Virus record (IMG/VR): IMGVR_UViG_3300023170_000042 | Location: 1-50,928 of that record | DNA from: a virus | Strand: one strand, 5' to 3' | DNA: 50,928 nucleotides | Shown: one piece after another, positions 26,941 to 36,231 of the stretch | How positions within the stretch are numbered: the first letter of the stretch is position 1 | Layout of the letters: each line of letters starts with the position of its first letter | Notes under the pieces: model-generated | The model's database searches: none | What the model was told of the DNA's origin: nothing | What the model saw: the letters and a program-made list of their open reading frames with translations, nothing else | Translations under genes and position numbers: made by a program

Positions 26941-29022
26941 ATGAGTTATATAATACCATATACTGATCAAACAAATAAAGGTTATATCACTGTTGAAGAT
27001 GGAGAAATTAACGATTTAACATCTTTGAAAATACCAGGTAGAAATGTTACATCGTACGGTAGTGCTATTGGAGAAAATTTTTTACATTTACTTGAAAATT
27101 TTGCTGCAAATACTGCACCTTTTAATCCTGTTGAAGGACAAATATGGTATGATAGCTCACCTGATGTCGAACAAGTAAAAGTTTTTAATGGAGCAAATTG
27201 GGTTCCGACTAGCAGTATAAAAAAATCCGAAACAGAGCCTGATGCATCTCAAGCATTAATAGGAGATCTTTGGGCAGATATAAAAAATCAACAACTATAT
27301 TTGTATACTGGTAGCGGATGGATACTTGTTGGACCAGAATTTAGTGATGGATTAGCTACAGGTGTATCACCTGTTAGTATTTTAGGCACAGATAATATAA
27401 ATTATAATATATTAAGAATTGATGTAAGTGCGGAACCTATTGCTATTGTATCTAAATTTAATTTTACACCAAAAAATAAAATACCTGGGTTCTCTGTTTT
27501 GTACCCTGGGTTAAATTTAAGCACAACGGCATTTAGTGGGCAATCACCTAATTATATTGGCACAGCAGAAAAAGCAAAAAATTTAATTGTAAATGATGTG
27601 CTTGTTAGTGCAGAAAATTTTTTAAGGGCTGATACTACTAGTACAACAACCTATCCAATTAATGTACAAAATAATATAGGAATAAGGTACGGTATTAATT
27701 CTGAACTAATTGTAGGTGTAGAAGGCAATGCTGGTTTAATACAGCATAATGTAGCTGGGTCTAGTTTAGATTTTAAAGTGAAGACTGCAAGTGGATTAAA
27801 AACAATTGTGAGATATGATTCAAATTTAAAAGTTGGAATTAATACAGTTGCACCTGAGGAAACATTAGATGTAGTAGGAAATGTAAGTGTAAGATCTGAT
27901 TCTAGTTTAACTGATAAAGGAAATTTATATGTAAAAGGTACAACGAATACTTCATCTGCAAATACTGGAGCATTGGTAGTAAATGGTGGTGTAGGAATAG
28001 CAAAAAATTTGCAAGTTGGCGAAAAAATTATTGTCAACGGAATTGATAATGTAGCAATCGAATCAAGAGGTAATATTTTACCTGATATAAATTCTGTTAG
28101 GAATATAGGATCTACAGATTTGCGGTTTTCTCATATATATTCTAATGAATTCACAGGAAATTTGAATGGAAATGTAAATGGTACAGTTACAGGTAGGGCA
28201 GGGTTTGCTGATAAATTAACATCTCCGACATCTTTTGTAATACAAGGTGATTTTTTTACCACAAACGAAGTTTCTTTTGATGGACAAACTGGAGGTACAA
28301 CTAAAGTTTTTAATGTGGAAGTTGCTAATACACTTTTAGCATCAAAGCCGCAAGTCTATACCACGCAAGCAGATGACGAATTTCTTATAAACAGGATTTC
28401 AGGTATAAATACTGGTTTACAAAAAGTCAGTAGGCAAACAATATTACAAGCTGTTCCGACAATCCCTGTAGGAATGTTAGTTCCGTTTGCAGGGCAAATA
28501 GCTCCAAGTGGATGGTTAATATGTGCTGGGCAAGAAATAAGTAAAACAAAATATTACATTTTATTTGAAGTAATTGGCTATTCTTATAAAGCACAATCTA
28601 TGTTATCTAGTGCTGATAACTTTGGCCTACCTGATTTTAGAGGTAGAGTACCTTTAGGTGCAGATAATATGGGCGGCTCGTCTGCAGATGTTGTAAATGA
28701 TTTAGCAGCAGACACTGTTGGAGCAAAAGGTGGTTCAGCTTCTGCTTTAATTGAAATAGGAAATTTACCAGAGCATAAACACTCGTTATCTAGTTCATCT
28801 GGAGCACAATTTTATGCAATAAGAGATATATTTGGCGAATCAAATGATGCAGGGGTAGTAAGATATGATTCTCCCGAATCTAAAGGAGCTGACGGTTTAG
28901 GAGGAGGTCAAGCATTATCAAATAGTGGAAATATTGAAACAGACGGTGCAGTTGGTGCACCTATTAATATTATGAATCCGTATACGACCATAAATTACAT
29001 AATTTATGCAGGACTAGGTTAA
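26941..29022 (+). CDS. Tail fibre protein with C-terminal collar domain
   Basis: This 693-residue fibre is the first of three tandem paralogues. The shared N-terminal module (about 1-135) has YGSAIGENFLHLLENFA, GQIWYD, then VFNGANWVP and GDLWADIKNQQLYLYTGSGW, which looks like two or three repeats of a WxxxxxxLY(V)YxGxxW carbohydrate-module-like hairpin. The middle is beta-structured with Asn/Gly turns and a chaperone-free shaft. From about 508 a phage tail collar domain follows (VGMLVPFAGQIAPSGWLICA, then NFGLPDFRGRVPLG and a HKH motif in LPEHKHSL). This resembles T4 short fibre gp12, whose tip binds metal through His-x-His clusters. It is therefore a plausible receptor-binding fibre. It starts 6 nt after the preceding gene. 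Confidence 0.82.
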   Translation: MSYIIPYTDQTNKGYITVEDGEINDLTSLKIPGRNVTSYGSAIGENFLHLLENFAANTAPFNPVEGQIWYDSSPDVEQVKVFNGANWVPTSSIKKSETEPDASQALIGDLWADIKNQQLYLYTGSGWILVGPEFSDGLATGVSPVSILGTDNINYNILRIDVSAEPIAIVSKFNFTPKNKIPGFSVLYPGLNLSTTAFSGQSPNYIGTAEKAKNLIVNDVLVSAENFLRADTTSTTTYPINVQNNIGIRYGINSELIVGVEGNAGLIQHNVAGSSLDFKVKTASGLKTIVRYDSNLKVGINTVAPEETLDVVGNVSVRSDSSLTDKGNLYVKGTTNTSSANTGALVVNGGVGIAKNLQVGEKIIVNGIDNVAIESRGNILPDINSVRNIGSTDLRFSHIYSNEFTGNLNGNVNGTVTGRAGFADKLTSPTSFVIQGDFFTTNEVSFDGQTGGTTKVFNVEVANTLLASKPQVYTTQADDEFLINRISGINTGLQKVSRQTILQAVPTIPVGMLVPFAGQIAPSGWLICAGQEISKTKYYILFEVIGYSYKAQSMLSSADNFGLPDFRGRVPLGADNMGGSSADVVNDLAADTVGAKGGSASALIEIGNLPEHKHSLSSSSGAQFYAIRDIFGESNDAGVVRYDSPESKGADGLGGGQALSNSGNIETDGAVGAPINIMNPYTTINYIIYAGLG

Positions 29023-29027
29023 TATAT

Positions 29028-31010
29028 ATGACATATAGAATAAACAAAACAGATGGCGAATTGCTTATAGATTTAACAGATGGTATAATAGATAAAGAAT
29101 CAACTGATTTAACCTTAATTGGAAAAAATTATAAAGGGTTTGGAGAATCTATTAATGAAAACTTTGTAAAATTATTAGAAAATTTTGCTTCTACATCTCC
29201 ACCTAGTAATCCTATGATAGGTCAAATGTGGTACGATAAGCAGGATTCAAAGCTTAAAGTTTATAACGGAGTTGATTTTAAATCTGCATCAGGAACTGTT
29301 GTAAATAGTTCGCAACCAACCAATCTTATTGCAGGAGACATATGGATTGATAATTTACAAAATAAATTATATCTTTATGATGGAGTTGATTTAACTTTAG
29401 TTGGTCCTAATTATAATGCAAATCAAGGAAAAACAGGGTTTGAAACTGCATCACAACTTGACGAAGCGGGAACTGAAAGAACTATACTTAAATTATTTTT
29501 AGGAGGAGCATTAGTAGGAGTGTATTCTCCGTCAACTTTTGTAATTCCATTAGCATTTTCTATTCCAGGCTTATCTCCAGATCCAAATGATACAAGTTTA
29601 AATCCAAAACAAAAACTATATCGAGGTTTCAATATCGCTAATTTAGATGGGGAAACACCGACTAGCGGATTTTGGTATAACGGAGTAAGTCAAGATGCAA
29701 AAGCATTATTAGATGAAAGTGGTAATAGGTTATATGCTGTTGATTTTTTTACTACAACTAGTGATTCTACAACACAAGGTACTATAACAATTAATAATTC
29801 AAATGGATTAACAATAAATGACGGAGGAGTATCTTTTGCAAATTTTAAAATAGCAGGTAATACTCTACAAATAGAAAATCAACAAACAGGCTCGGATTTA
29901 AATTTACGAGTACGGCAAGGAAATAATTTTTATAATGTTTTTTATGCCGATTCAAGTGAGCTAGAAGTTGAGTTGTTTAAGGGTGTTTCTTTAACTACAG
30001 CAGCAGTTATTCCTACTACAACTGTTAATGGAAATTTACAAGTTAATAAAGATGTAAAGATTTCAGGAAATCTTACTGTAGTAGGAGAACAGTTTTATGT
30101 AAGTTCTACTGCAATACAAGTGAATGATAAAGCAATAGAGTTAGCAGTCAAGCCTGATGGTACATATGAGCCCGATGTAAACATAGATGGTGGAGGTATA
30201 TTACTAAGAGGTACACAAGGAACTAAATCTCTTACTTGGATAGATAGTACTGATTCATGGACAAGTAATCAAAATTTAGATTTAAGTATAGATACATTTC
30301 CTACTCCTAGTTATAAGATAGGTGGGTCACAAGTTTTAAACAGTACTACGTTGGGATCAACAGTTATCAATAGCAGTTTAGAAAATGTAGGTACATTAAC
30401 TGGACTTGATGTTTCAGGTACAATAACCACAAGTTATTTTGATATAACAGGATCTACAATAACAAGAACTAATGGGATTAATATAAACATTGATCCAGGT
30501 ACAAGCGGAGTGCTTTCTTTACAATCACATAGAATAAGTGATGTTACAAATCCTGTAGATCTGCAAGATGTTACTACAAAAAATTATGTTGATACAAAAA
30601 TCAGAGAAATTACATTAATGCTAAGTATTGATGTATCAGGACTGAACTCACCACAACCTTTACAAATATCTCCAGGACCAACAACTAGTATAGGAAATAT
30701 TTTAACATCAATGAAAGATCCTACAACAGTTGAAAATTTTGCATATGCAAATGTTTTGGTATGGAGTTATACAAATGCAGTTGTAAAAAATATAGAAATT
30801 ACTGTAGGAGCTACGGGTACAGGTGCTTTAATTCAAAAATCCTATGTTTCAGTACAAGGTTTAAATAATTCGCAAGAAAGCGTTATCGCAGATATTCAAT
30901 CTGGGGGCACGGCAGAAGGAATAGTAGAATTTGTTCCATTACGATACTTGTATGTATATCAAAATCAAAACGGTGTTTGGACGTATCTATCTAGAACAGT
31001 CGTTAGTTAA
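29028..31010 (+). CDS. Tail fibre protein, second paralogue
   Basis: This 660-residue paralogue has the same N-terminal design: YKGFGESINENFVKLLENFA, GQMWYD, GDIWIDNLQNKLYLYDGVDL (about 35-128). It diverges after about residue 135. The shaft carries repeated T/S/N-rich strands and a module around 350-430 (KISGNLTVVGEQFYVSSTAI, VNDKAIELA, GGGILLRGT) found in many phage fibres. Near residue 510 comes DVTTKNYVDTKI, the short repeat that usually precedes C-terminal fibre trimerisation regions. There is no collar domain. The C-terminus (AYANVLVWSYTNAVVKN, then FVPLRYLYVYQNQNGVWTYL) is probably a beta-sandwich tip. It starts 5 nt after the previous stop, so is likely co-translated with the first fibre. 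Confidence 0.75.
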   Translation: MTYRINKTDGELLIDLTDGIIDKESTDLTLIGKNYKGFGESINENFVKLLENFASTSPPSNPMIGQMWYDKQDSKLKVYNGVDFKSASGTVVNSSQPTNLIAGDIWIDNLQNKLYLYDGVDLTLVGPNYNANQGKTGFETASQLDEAGTERTILKLFLGGALVGVYSPSTFVIPLAFSIPGLSPDPNDTSLNPKQKLYRGFNIANLDGETPTSGFWYNGVSQDAKALLDESGNRLYAVDFFTTTSDSTTQGTITINNSNGLTINDGGVSFANFKIAGNTLQIENQQTGSDLNLRVRQGNNFYNVFYADSSELEVELFKGVSLTTAAVIPTTTVNGNLQVNKDVKISGNLTVVGEQFYVSSTAIQVNDKAIELAVKPDGTYEPDVNIDGGGILLRGTQGTKSLTWIDSTDSWTSNQNLDLSIDTFPTPSYKIGGSQVLNSTTLGSTVINSSLENVGTLTGLDVSGTITTSYFDITGSTITRTNGININIDPGTSGVLSLQSHRISDVTNPVDLQDVTTKNYVDTKIREITLMLSIDVSGLNSPQPLQISPGPTTSIGNILTSMKDPTTVENFAYANVLVWSYTNAVVKNIEITVGATGTGALIQKSYVSVQGLNNSQESVIADIQSGGTAEGIVEFVPLRYLYVYQNQNGVWTYLSRTVVS

Positions 31011-31032
31011 ATTTAGAAAGAGGTAAAATGAA

Positions 31033-32535
31033 ATGGCTTATATAATTAATAAGTATGACGGTAATCAACTTGCAGTAGTCGAAGATGGAACACTTGATCA
31101 GACTACTGATTTAAAGCTAGTTGGCAAAAATTATGCAGGATATGGTGAAATTCAAAATGAAAATTTCATTTTTTTACTTGAAAATTTTGCTGGTAAAAAT
31201 GAACCACCTAAAGCAATAAATGGCCAACTATGGTTTGATGTAGGTGAAAGTAAATTAAAATTTTATGATGGTACTCAATGGAGAACTACTGGCGGCGCAG
31301 AAGTTTCTAATATAAAACCTTCAGGTTTAGCTGTTGGAGATTTTTGGTGGGATACTACAAATGAACAATTATGGGCGTATAGTGGTACAGAATTTATATT
31401 AGTAGGACCACAAAGTGCAGGAGATTTAGTAACAAGATTCGAAAGTGCAGAAATTACAGATACGTCGGTTCCTCCAGTAAGTCATTCAGTAATTTTATCT
31501 AGGGTTGATAATGAAGTTATACATATTATTGCAAATGAAACGTTTGTGATTAATGATGATAATGAAATACAAGGATTTTCGATAATTAGACCAGGATTGA
31601 ATTTAACTAATTCAAGCACAGGAGTAACTGAAAATAGTAATGCACGGTTTCATGGTACTGCTACTAATGCAGAAAAATTAGGCGGTAAATCAGCAAGTGA
31701 TTTTATATCAACTGGTGATGCAGGATTCAGTTCATTAGTAAGATTTAAATCAGATAGCGGATTGACAATAGGTGCTTCGGATGATATTGTTATCAAAGTA
31801 GTAAGTGATAACTTTGCAGAAATTGCAAATGAGCAAGGCAATGATATTTATTTTAACGTGAAAGATCAAAATGGCGAAATAAAAAGTCCATTTACTATAA
31901 ATGCTCAAGGTATTTTTCCAGGACGTACTGCACCCACTGATTCGACAAGCGAAACAAGAAATGTCACTATCGGTAACTCAAATGCTCCGTTTTTTGCAAT
32001 GTATGCTACGACTTTCCATGGAAAATCAACGGCGTCTGATTCTTTATATTTTTCTAATGCAAATAGGTATCCGTCAACAACTGTAGCTGCAAATACTGTA
32101 GCTATCAGAGACGCAAATGGTAATTTATCTGCAAATTTGTTTGAAGGAGTAGCATCTGAAGCTAAATACGCTGACTTGGCGGAAAAATATATTGCCGATC
32201 AAAATTATGAACCAGGCACTGTTGTTTGTATAGGCGGTGAACAAGAAATTACTGCGACTATGAAAGATACTGACCCGGTTGTTGGTGTAGTTTCAACAAA
32301 TCCTGCCTATTTAATGAATAGTGAAAGTGAAGGAATACCTGTAGCTTTAAAGGGTAGAGTTCCTTGTAAAATTGTTGGCAAATGTAAAAAAGGTGACTAT
32401 CTAATTCCTAAATGCGATATACCAGGAGTTGCCCAAGTTGTACCAATTGGTATCCCAGCATATACAATTATAGGAATAGCTTTAGAAGCTAAAACAGATG
32501 AAGAGGTTGGCGTTATTGAAATATTTTTAAAATAA
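31033..32535 (+). CDS. Tail fibre protein, third paralogue with a distinct C-terminal processing-like domain
   Basis: This 500-residue protein again begins with the shared module (YAGYGEIQNENFIFLLENFA, GQLWFD, GDFWWDTTNEQLWAYSGTEF). A sugar-binding-like or shaft region follows. The last 125 residues (about 376-500) form a different domain: EAKYADLAEKYIADQNYEPG, VVGVVSTNPAYLMNS, VALKGRVPCKIVGKCKKGDY, with two Cys near 450-460. That resembles the C-terminal domains of phage appendages in the Peptidase_G2/intramolecular chaperone class, but I cannot confirm a catalytic residue. The ATG at 31033 follows an AAAGAGG site (31017-31023). A second ATG at 31028, in another frame, would open a five-codon peptide (MKWLI) that could compete for initiation. 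Confidence 0.72.
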   Translation: MAYIINKYDGNQLAVVEDGTLDQTTDLKLVGKNYAGYGEIQNENFIFLLENFAGKNEPPKAINGQLWFDVGESKLKFYDGTQWRTTGGAEVSNIKPSGLAVGDFWWDTTNEQLWAYSGTEFILVGPQSAGDLVTRFESAEITDTSVPPVSHSVILSRVDNEVIHIIANETFVINDDNEIQGFSIIRPGLNLTNSSTGVTENSNARFHGTATNAEKLGGKSASDFISTGDAGFSSLVRFKSDSGLTIGASDDIVIKVVSDNFAEIANEQGNDIYFNVKDQNGEIKSPFTINAQGIFPGRTAPTDSTSETRNVTIGNSNAPFFAMYATTFHGKSTASDSLYFSNANRYPSTTVAANTVAIRDANGNLSANLFEGVASEAKYADLAEKYIADQNYEPGTVVCIGGEQEITATMKDTDPVVGVVSTNPAYLMNSESEGIPVALKGRVPCKIVGKCKKGDYLIPKCDIPGVAQVVPIGIPAYTIIGIALEAKTDEEVGVIEIFLK

Positions 32536-32546
32536 AAGGGAATAAA

Positions 32547-33554
32547 ATGGCAAACGTAACAAATGAAGATAAGATAGAAGCTGATCATTATAATAGTTTA
32601 TATCAAACAATCTATGATGTATTAGGTCCTGGTGAAGGAAGTTATGGTTATGGGCAAACTTTAAATAGTAGTTTAGTTAATAATAACATGACAGTTAGTG
32701 CTCAACAGATGGAAAATTTAAGAAAAGATATTAATAGAGCAAACTTACACCAATTTAATTCTACAACAACATTAGGCGTAATAACGACTGGAGATATGAT
32801 AGGTGCAGATGCATCTGGACCAGATCCTACTAATTTATCAGAAGAAACTAAAGGACATAATGATTATAATTCAGCAGTTATAGCAATTTACAATAATGCA
32901 TTATTATTAGGTGAAGATCAGTCTAGCATAGAGACAGCTCTAGAAAGTACTCGAACAACTCCTTGGAATACACAAATAGAACATTCATTCAAAGTTACTT
33001 TTACTGACTATAACCATAGACGGTATTTTTTTAATTCCGGAGGAGAAATTAGAATTAACGCCGAATTAAGCGGATCTTCACTACAAGATGACTCTACGAG
33101 TAAAGATTATAACTGGGCACAAATGTTAAATAATATGCAAACAATAGTTTTTTCTCATTCTGGAACTTCAAATACAGGGTCATCAGGTACTTCATATAAT
33201 ATTGGTCACGTAAATTTAACAGTTAGTGACACGTTTAGTCCTTCTACAAAAATATTTGAAAAATTTGGTACTGGTGAATTTTATTCAGAAAATAGTTATA
33301 CAATTTATGCACGTCAAGCGACAGCAAATGCAACAATAATTTATTTTAAAATTGTTATGAGTGATTCGGATTCAGGAGATCAACCGATTTTTCCTCTTCC
33401 ACCAGGAGGTTCTCCAGGCGGAGTTGATGAAAATGTTTTGTCAGGCGGAGGAAGCATAAGAAGTACGATACGTCAAAGGAGAGCTACAGAAGTTACTCCA
33501 GGTACTTCTGTAGAAGTTGCTACACCATCATACGAGAACATTTCAAACTTGTAA
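32547..33554 (+). CDS. Probable virion structural protein (335 residues)
   Basis: This 335-residue protein closes the structural operon. The N-terminal 160 residues are mainly helical (DKIEADHYNSLYQTIYDVLG, QQMENLRKDINRANLHQF), followed by a beta-rich domain (about 165-290: SFKVTFTDYNHRRYFFNSGG, EIRINAELSGSS, NTGSSGTSYNIGHVNLTVSD). The last 50 residues are proline-, glycine- and arginine-rich (FPLPPGGSPGG, RQRRATEV) and look disordered. This helical-then-beta design is seen in marine T4-like virion proteins of unknown role, so a fibre- or baseplate-associated function is inferred from position only. The ribosome-binding site AAAGGGA precedes the ATG, 11 nt after the last fibre. Confidence 0.6.
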   Translation: MANVTNEDKIEADHYNSLYQTIYDVLGPGEGSYGYGQTLNSSLVNNNMTVSAQQMENLRKDINRANLHQFNSTTTLGVITTGDMIGADASGPDPTNLSEETKGHNDYNSAVIAIYNNALLLGEDQSSIETALESTRTTPWNTQIEHSFKVTFTDYNHRRYFFNSGGEIRINAELSGSSLQDDSTSKDYNWAQMLNNMQTIVFSHSGTSNTGSSGTSYNIGHVNLTVSDTFSPSTKIFEKFGTGEFYSENSYTIYARQATANATIIYFKIVMSDSDSGDQPIFPLPPGGSPGGVDENVLSGGGSIRSTIRQRRATEVTPGTSVEVATPSYENISNL

Positions 33555-33567
33555 TATCATAAATCTT

Positions 33568-33608
33568 TTGAAATTATTTTCTCTGTATATATAATATATA
33601 TACGGAGA
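33568..33608 (+). promoter_or_regulatory. Sigma70-type promoter inside a hairpin that hides the first cassette gene's ribosome-binding site
   Basis: TTGAAA (33568-33573), a 16-nt spacer and a perfect TATAAT (33590-33595) form a predicted host-type promoter. The same bases build a near-perfect inverted repeat: 33580-33592 pairs with 33596-33608 over 13 bp (one G-U), leaving a 3-nt loop. The ribosome-binding site GGAG (33604-33607) of the gene at 33613 is in the right arm. RNA reading through from the fibre genes would sequester it, while RNA started near 33602 would lack the left arm and leave it free. No T-run follows, so it does not look like a terminator on this strand. Confidence 0.55.
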
Positions 33609-33612
33609 TTAT

Positions 33613-33960
33613 ATGGATGAAAGATTAGAAAAAGCATTAGAATTTTCAAACTTTATGGTTACATTAGATAACCAAAAAAGAGTAATTCAAGAAGTCTTTA
33701 ATCAAAATATTGTTTTTTATCATAACGGGTGCCAATTTACTGTTACAAAAGAATTGTTATGTTTTTGTAATATGTTAATTGATAGACATCAAAACTCTGT
33801 GGTGTTAATTGACGATAACGACATACCAATTGAAATTGAAAATTTGCAAAAATTTTTAGATGATATTTTAGACATTTATTATTCAGCAAGTAATAAATTT
33901 TTTGCAGATTATGCACAAATAAAAAATAATAGAAAAATTGATAAAATAGTAGATTTATGA
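33613..33960 (+). CDS. Small protein of unknown function at the head of the sugar cassette
   Basis: This 115-residue acidic protein has no recognised domain. The pattern is a short N-terminal helix (LEKALEFSNFMVTL), two beta strands around VFYHNGCQFTVTKELLCFCN (with three cysteines), a DDNDIPIEIENLQKFLDDIL segment and a C-terminal amphipathic helix. It resembles small conserved proteins that accompany sugar-modification genes in marine phages, but I cannot name a family. It is the first gene of the cassette and ends in an ATGA overlap with the next gene. Its GGAG ribosome-binding site lies inside a hairpin, so its translation is probably the regulated entry to the coupled operon. Confidence 0.6.
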   Translation: MDERLEKALEFSNFMVTLDNQKRVIQEVFNQNIVFYHNGCQFTVTKELLCFCNMLIDRHQNSVVLIDDNDIPIEIENLQKFLDDILDIYYSASNKFFADYAQIKNNRKIDKIVDL

Positions 33961-34850
33961 GTAAAGGAATTTTATTATATGCTAGGAATAATTTGCAAAT
34001 TGATTATGTAAAGCAAGCATATTTTTTAGCTATACAAGCTAAGAAAATATTAAATTTACCTACTACCGTTGTTACAGATAGTTTTAACTACTTAGAACAA
34101 AATTTTCCTAATTACAATAAAATATTTGATAGAGTAATTAAAGTAGTATGGAATGATACAGACATTGCATTAAACACAGTTTTAAGTAGATATGAGAATC
34201 ATACTTCTAGAACTTATAAAGATGGAGCATTATATAGTAAAAAATTACAGTTTAAAAACCAATTACGTTCTACTGCATATGATATTTCGCCTTATGACGA
34301 AACAATACTGTTAGATACAGATTATTTGATATTAAATAAAAATCTAGAAGTTTGCTTTAGCCAAGCAAATGATTTTTTGATTTATGATGATGCATATGAC
34401 TTATGTACTTTTAGAGATCATACGGAATTTAGTTATTTGTCTGATGCTGGAATTAAGTTTTATTGGGCAACTGCAGTTTTTTTTAGAAAAACTAATGAAA
34501 ATAAAATATTTTTCGATTTGTTACAGCATATCCAGGATAATTGGCAGCATTATAGATCTATGTATCAAATAAAAACAAATATTTTTAGAAATGATCATCT
34601 TTTTAGCATAGCAATACATATTATGAATGGTTATAAAAAAGGCACTTTTGCAAGACCTTTACCAGGTAAATTGTTTTATACAAGTGATAGAGATATTTGT
34701 TGGCAAATTAGAAACAATAGTGTGATTTTTTTGTTACAAAAGAAAGATTATAATGGCGAGTACACCCTTGTAAATTGGAAAGAGCACAATATTCATGTTA
34801 TGAATAAATTCAGTTTAAATAGATGTATAGATGAGTATTTACATGAGTAA
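33957..34850 (+). CDS. Putative glycosyltransferase, GT-A fold (GT8-like), copy 1
   Basis: This 297-residue protein has the layout of a nucleotide-sugar GT-A transferase. An N-terminal Rossmann-like strand (KGILLYARNN) leads to a helix, then PTTVVTD (35-41), then a lone strand ending in a DxD motif: YDETILLDTDYLIL, with Asp120 and Asp122 as the expected metal/UDP-sugar ligands. An aromatic C-terminal half follows (FYWATAVFFRKT, NDHLFSIAIHIMNG). The next gene is a diverged paralogue with the same start (MSKG) and DxD position. There is no signal peptide or membrane segment, so it is probably cytoplasmic. The donor and acceptor cannot be read from the sequence. Starts in an ATGA overlap with the preceding stop. 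Confidence 0.65.
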   Translation: MSKGILLYARNNLQIDYVKQAYFLAIQAKKILNLPTTVVTDSFNYLEQNFPNYNKIFDRVIKVVWNDTDIALNTVLSRYENHTSRTYKDGALYSKKLQFKNQLRSTAYDISPYDETILLDTDYLILNKNLEVCFSQANDFLIYDDAYDLCTFRDHTEFSYLSDAGIKFYWATAVFFRKTNENKIFFDLLQHIQDNWQHYRSMYQIKTNIFRNDHLFSIAIHIMNGYKKGTFARPLPGKLFYTSDRDICWQIRNNSVIFLLQKKDYNGEYTLVNWKEHNIHVMNKFSLNRCIDEYLHE

Positions 34851-35664
34851 AGGTTTTTTAGTTTATGCAAACGGTGAATTATATTTGCATCAAGCGTATG
34901 TATTAGCTTTAAGTTTAAAAAGAACTAATAATAAATTTCCTATTAGTATTGTAACTGATAATAATGTTCCTAATCATATAAAAAAGGTTTTTGACAATAT
35001 TATTACAGTGCCTTGGAAAGACCAAGAGGATGATTCTAGATATCAAATTTTTTCGAGATGGAAATTATATCATTGCACACCATATGAAGAAACTGTTGTT
35101 TTAGATAGTGATTTATTAGTGCTAGAAAATATAGATCATTGGTGGGAGTTTTTAGGAAAATATTATTTATATTTTCCTACTAAGGCGTACACATATAGGG
35201 GAGATATAGTTACAAGTAATTATTATAGGAAACAATTTGATAATAATAATTTGCCTAACATATATTCTACAATTTTTTATTTTAAGAAAAATGATATTTC
35301 ACATCAATTTTTTAAATGGGTAGAAATAGTAAATAACAACTGGCAATTATTTTATGGATCATTTTGTAAAAATAATTATCCAAAAAATCCTAGTATGGAT
35401 TTAACTCATGCAATTGTAAGTAAAATTTTAAATATAGATAATGTAATAACTAATAAGTTAGAAAAAACAATTTTTTTCACACATATGAAGCCCATGATAC
35501 AAGATTGGAAATATCCTGAAGAAGATTGGCAATTTAAAATTGGAACTTATTTGACTAGAGACTTGAGATTATTAATTGGTAATTATTTACAAAAAGGAAT
35601 ATTTCATTATGCTAGCAATAATTTTATCAATGACGATATAATTAAAAAATATGAAAGTGCTTAA
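34843..35664 (+). CDS. Putative glycosyltransferase, GT-A fold (GT8-like), copy 2
   Basis: This 273-residue paralogue of the preceding gene has MSKGFLVYANGELYLHQAYV at the start, PISIVTD, and YEETVVLDSDLLVLEN with the DxD pair near residues 88-90. A tryptophan-rich segment (IDHWWEF) and a histidine-containing C-terminus (FFTHMKPMIQDW) follow. I chose the ATG at 34843 rather than 34831, because the paralogue also begins MSKG and because it gives the ATGAGTAA overlap typical of this operon. A tandem pair of related transferases usually means two successive sugar additions, but that is inference. Confidence 0.65.
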   Translation: MSKGFLVYANGELYLHQAYVLALSLKRTNNKFPISIVTDNNVPNHIKKVFDNIITVPWKDQEDDSRYQIFSRWKLYHCTPYEETVVLDSDLLVLENIDHWWEFLGKYYLYFPTKAYTYRGDIVTSNYYRKQFDNNNLPNIYSTIFYFKKNDISHQFFKWVEIVNNNWQLFYGSFCKNNYPKNPSMDLTHAIVSKILNIDNVITNKLEKTIFFTHMKPMIQDWKYPEEDWQFKIGTYLTRDLRLLIGNYLQKGIFHYASNNFINDDIIKKYESA

Positions 35665-35667
35665 TTT

Positions 35668-36231
35668 ATGTTTATCACATATGATGAAAATACCGGTAGA
35701 ATATTAGATATTATAAATTTTAAAAAAGATAAGGAATGTATAGAAGTTGATTACGAAGATGTAAAAAATTTAATTAATGGTATAGAATCTTTTTCTAATT
35801 ATAAAGTTAGCTATAATGCTTTAACGAATAAAATGGAATTAATAGCAAATGAAATAAATTATTATAAAAATTTGACCATTGATAAATTGGTTTACCGAAT
35901 ACCAACAGGAAATATTTCAAATGATTCAGAAATAACTATCGTACAAGACTTTAAAAATACATGTTGGAAATTTTTACCTTCATATCAATTGTGTAATAAA
36001 ATTATAGATAAAAAAATATTCTTAAATAGGAATTTATTTTTTAGCATTACTGAAGAATACAATCCTAATGTTCTTTACAAATCATTAGCCGTTAATTTAC
36101 AACAGTTTATTAAACAAAAATATTTTATATTACCTTTTAGTTTTAATTTTGAATCTAATAAAAATTGTAATATAAGTTTGTATACAAATAAAATTTTTGA
36201 ATCATATCTTCATATAAGGAATAATGACTAA
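35668..36231 (+). CDS. Hypothetical protein (187 residues)
   Basis: No family is recognised. The protein begins MFITYDENTGRILDI, a beta-hairpin start also seen in small phage tail-associated proteins. It contains many lysines and asparagines, three or four scattered cysteines, and a hydrophobic C-terminal segment (KQKYFILPFSFNFE). There is no signal peptide or clear membrane helix. It starts 3 nt after the second GT-A gene and overlaps the following transferase-like gene by 8 nt (ATGACTAA), so it is probably translated with them and may be an accessory to sugar transfer. Confidence 0.5.
   Translation: MFITYDENTGRILDIINFKKDKECIEVDYEDVKNLINGIESFSNYKVSYNALTNKMELIANEINYYKNLTIDKLVYRIPTGNISNDSEITIVQDFKNTCWKFLPSYQLCNKIIDKKIFLNRNLFFSITEEYNPNVLYKSLAVNLQQFIKQKYFILPFSFNFESNKNCNISLYTNKIFESYLHIRNND

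Noticed and set aside
27651-28037. Minus-strand open frame of 128 codons within the first tail fibre gene
   Set aside because: Opposite a clearly coding fibre shaft; the translation has a shadow-like hydrophobic and proline composition.
28404-28411. Perfect T4 late motif TATAAATA inside the first tail-fibre gene
   Set aside because: It encodes part of the fibre and is not followed by any gene start; treated as chance.
31028-31045. Five-codon reading frame (MKWLI) overlapping the start of the third fibre
   Set aside because: Too short to support as a gene; noted only as a possible competitor for initiation.
33580-33608. Rho-independent terminator between fibre and sugar genes
   Set aside because: The stem is strong but is A/T-rich and not followed by a T-run on either strand; a regulatory hairpin fits better.
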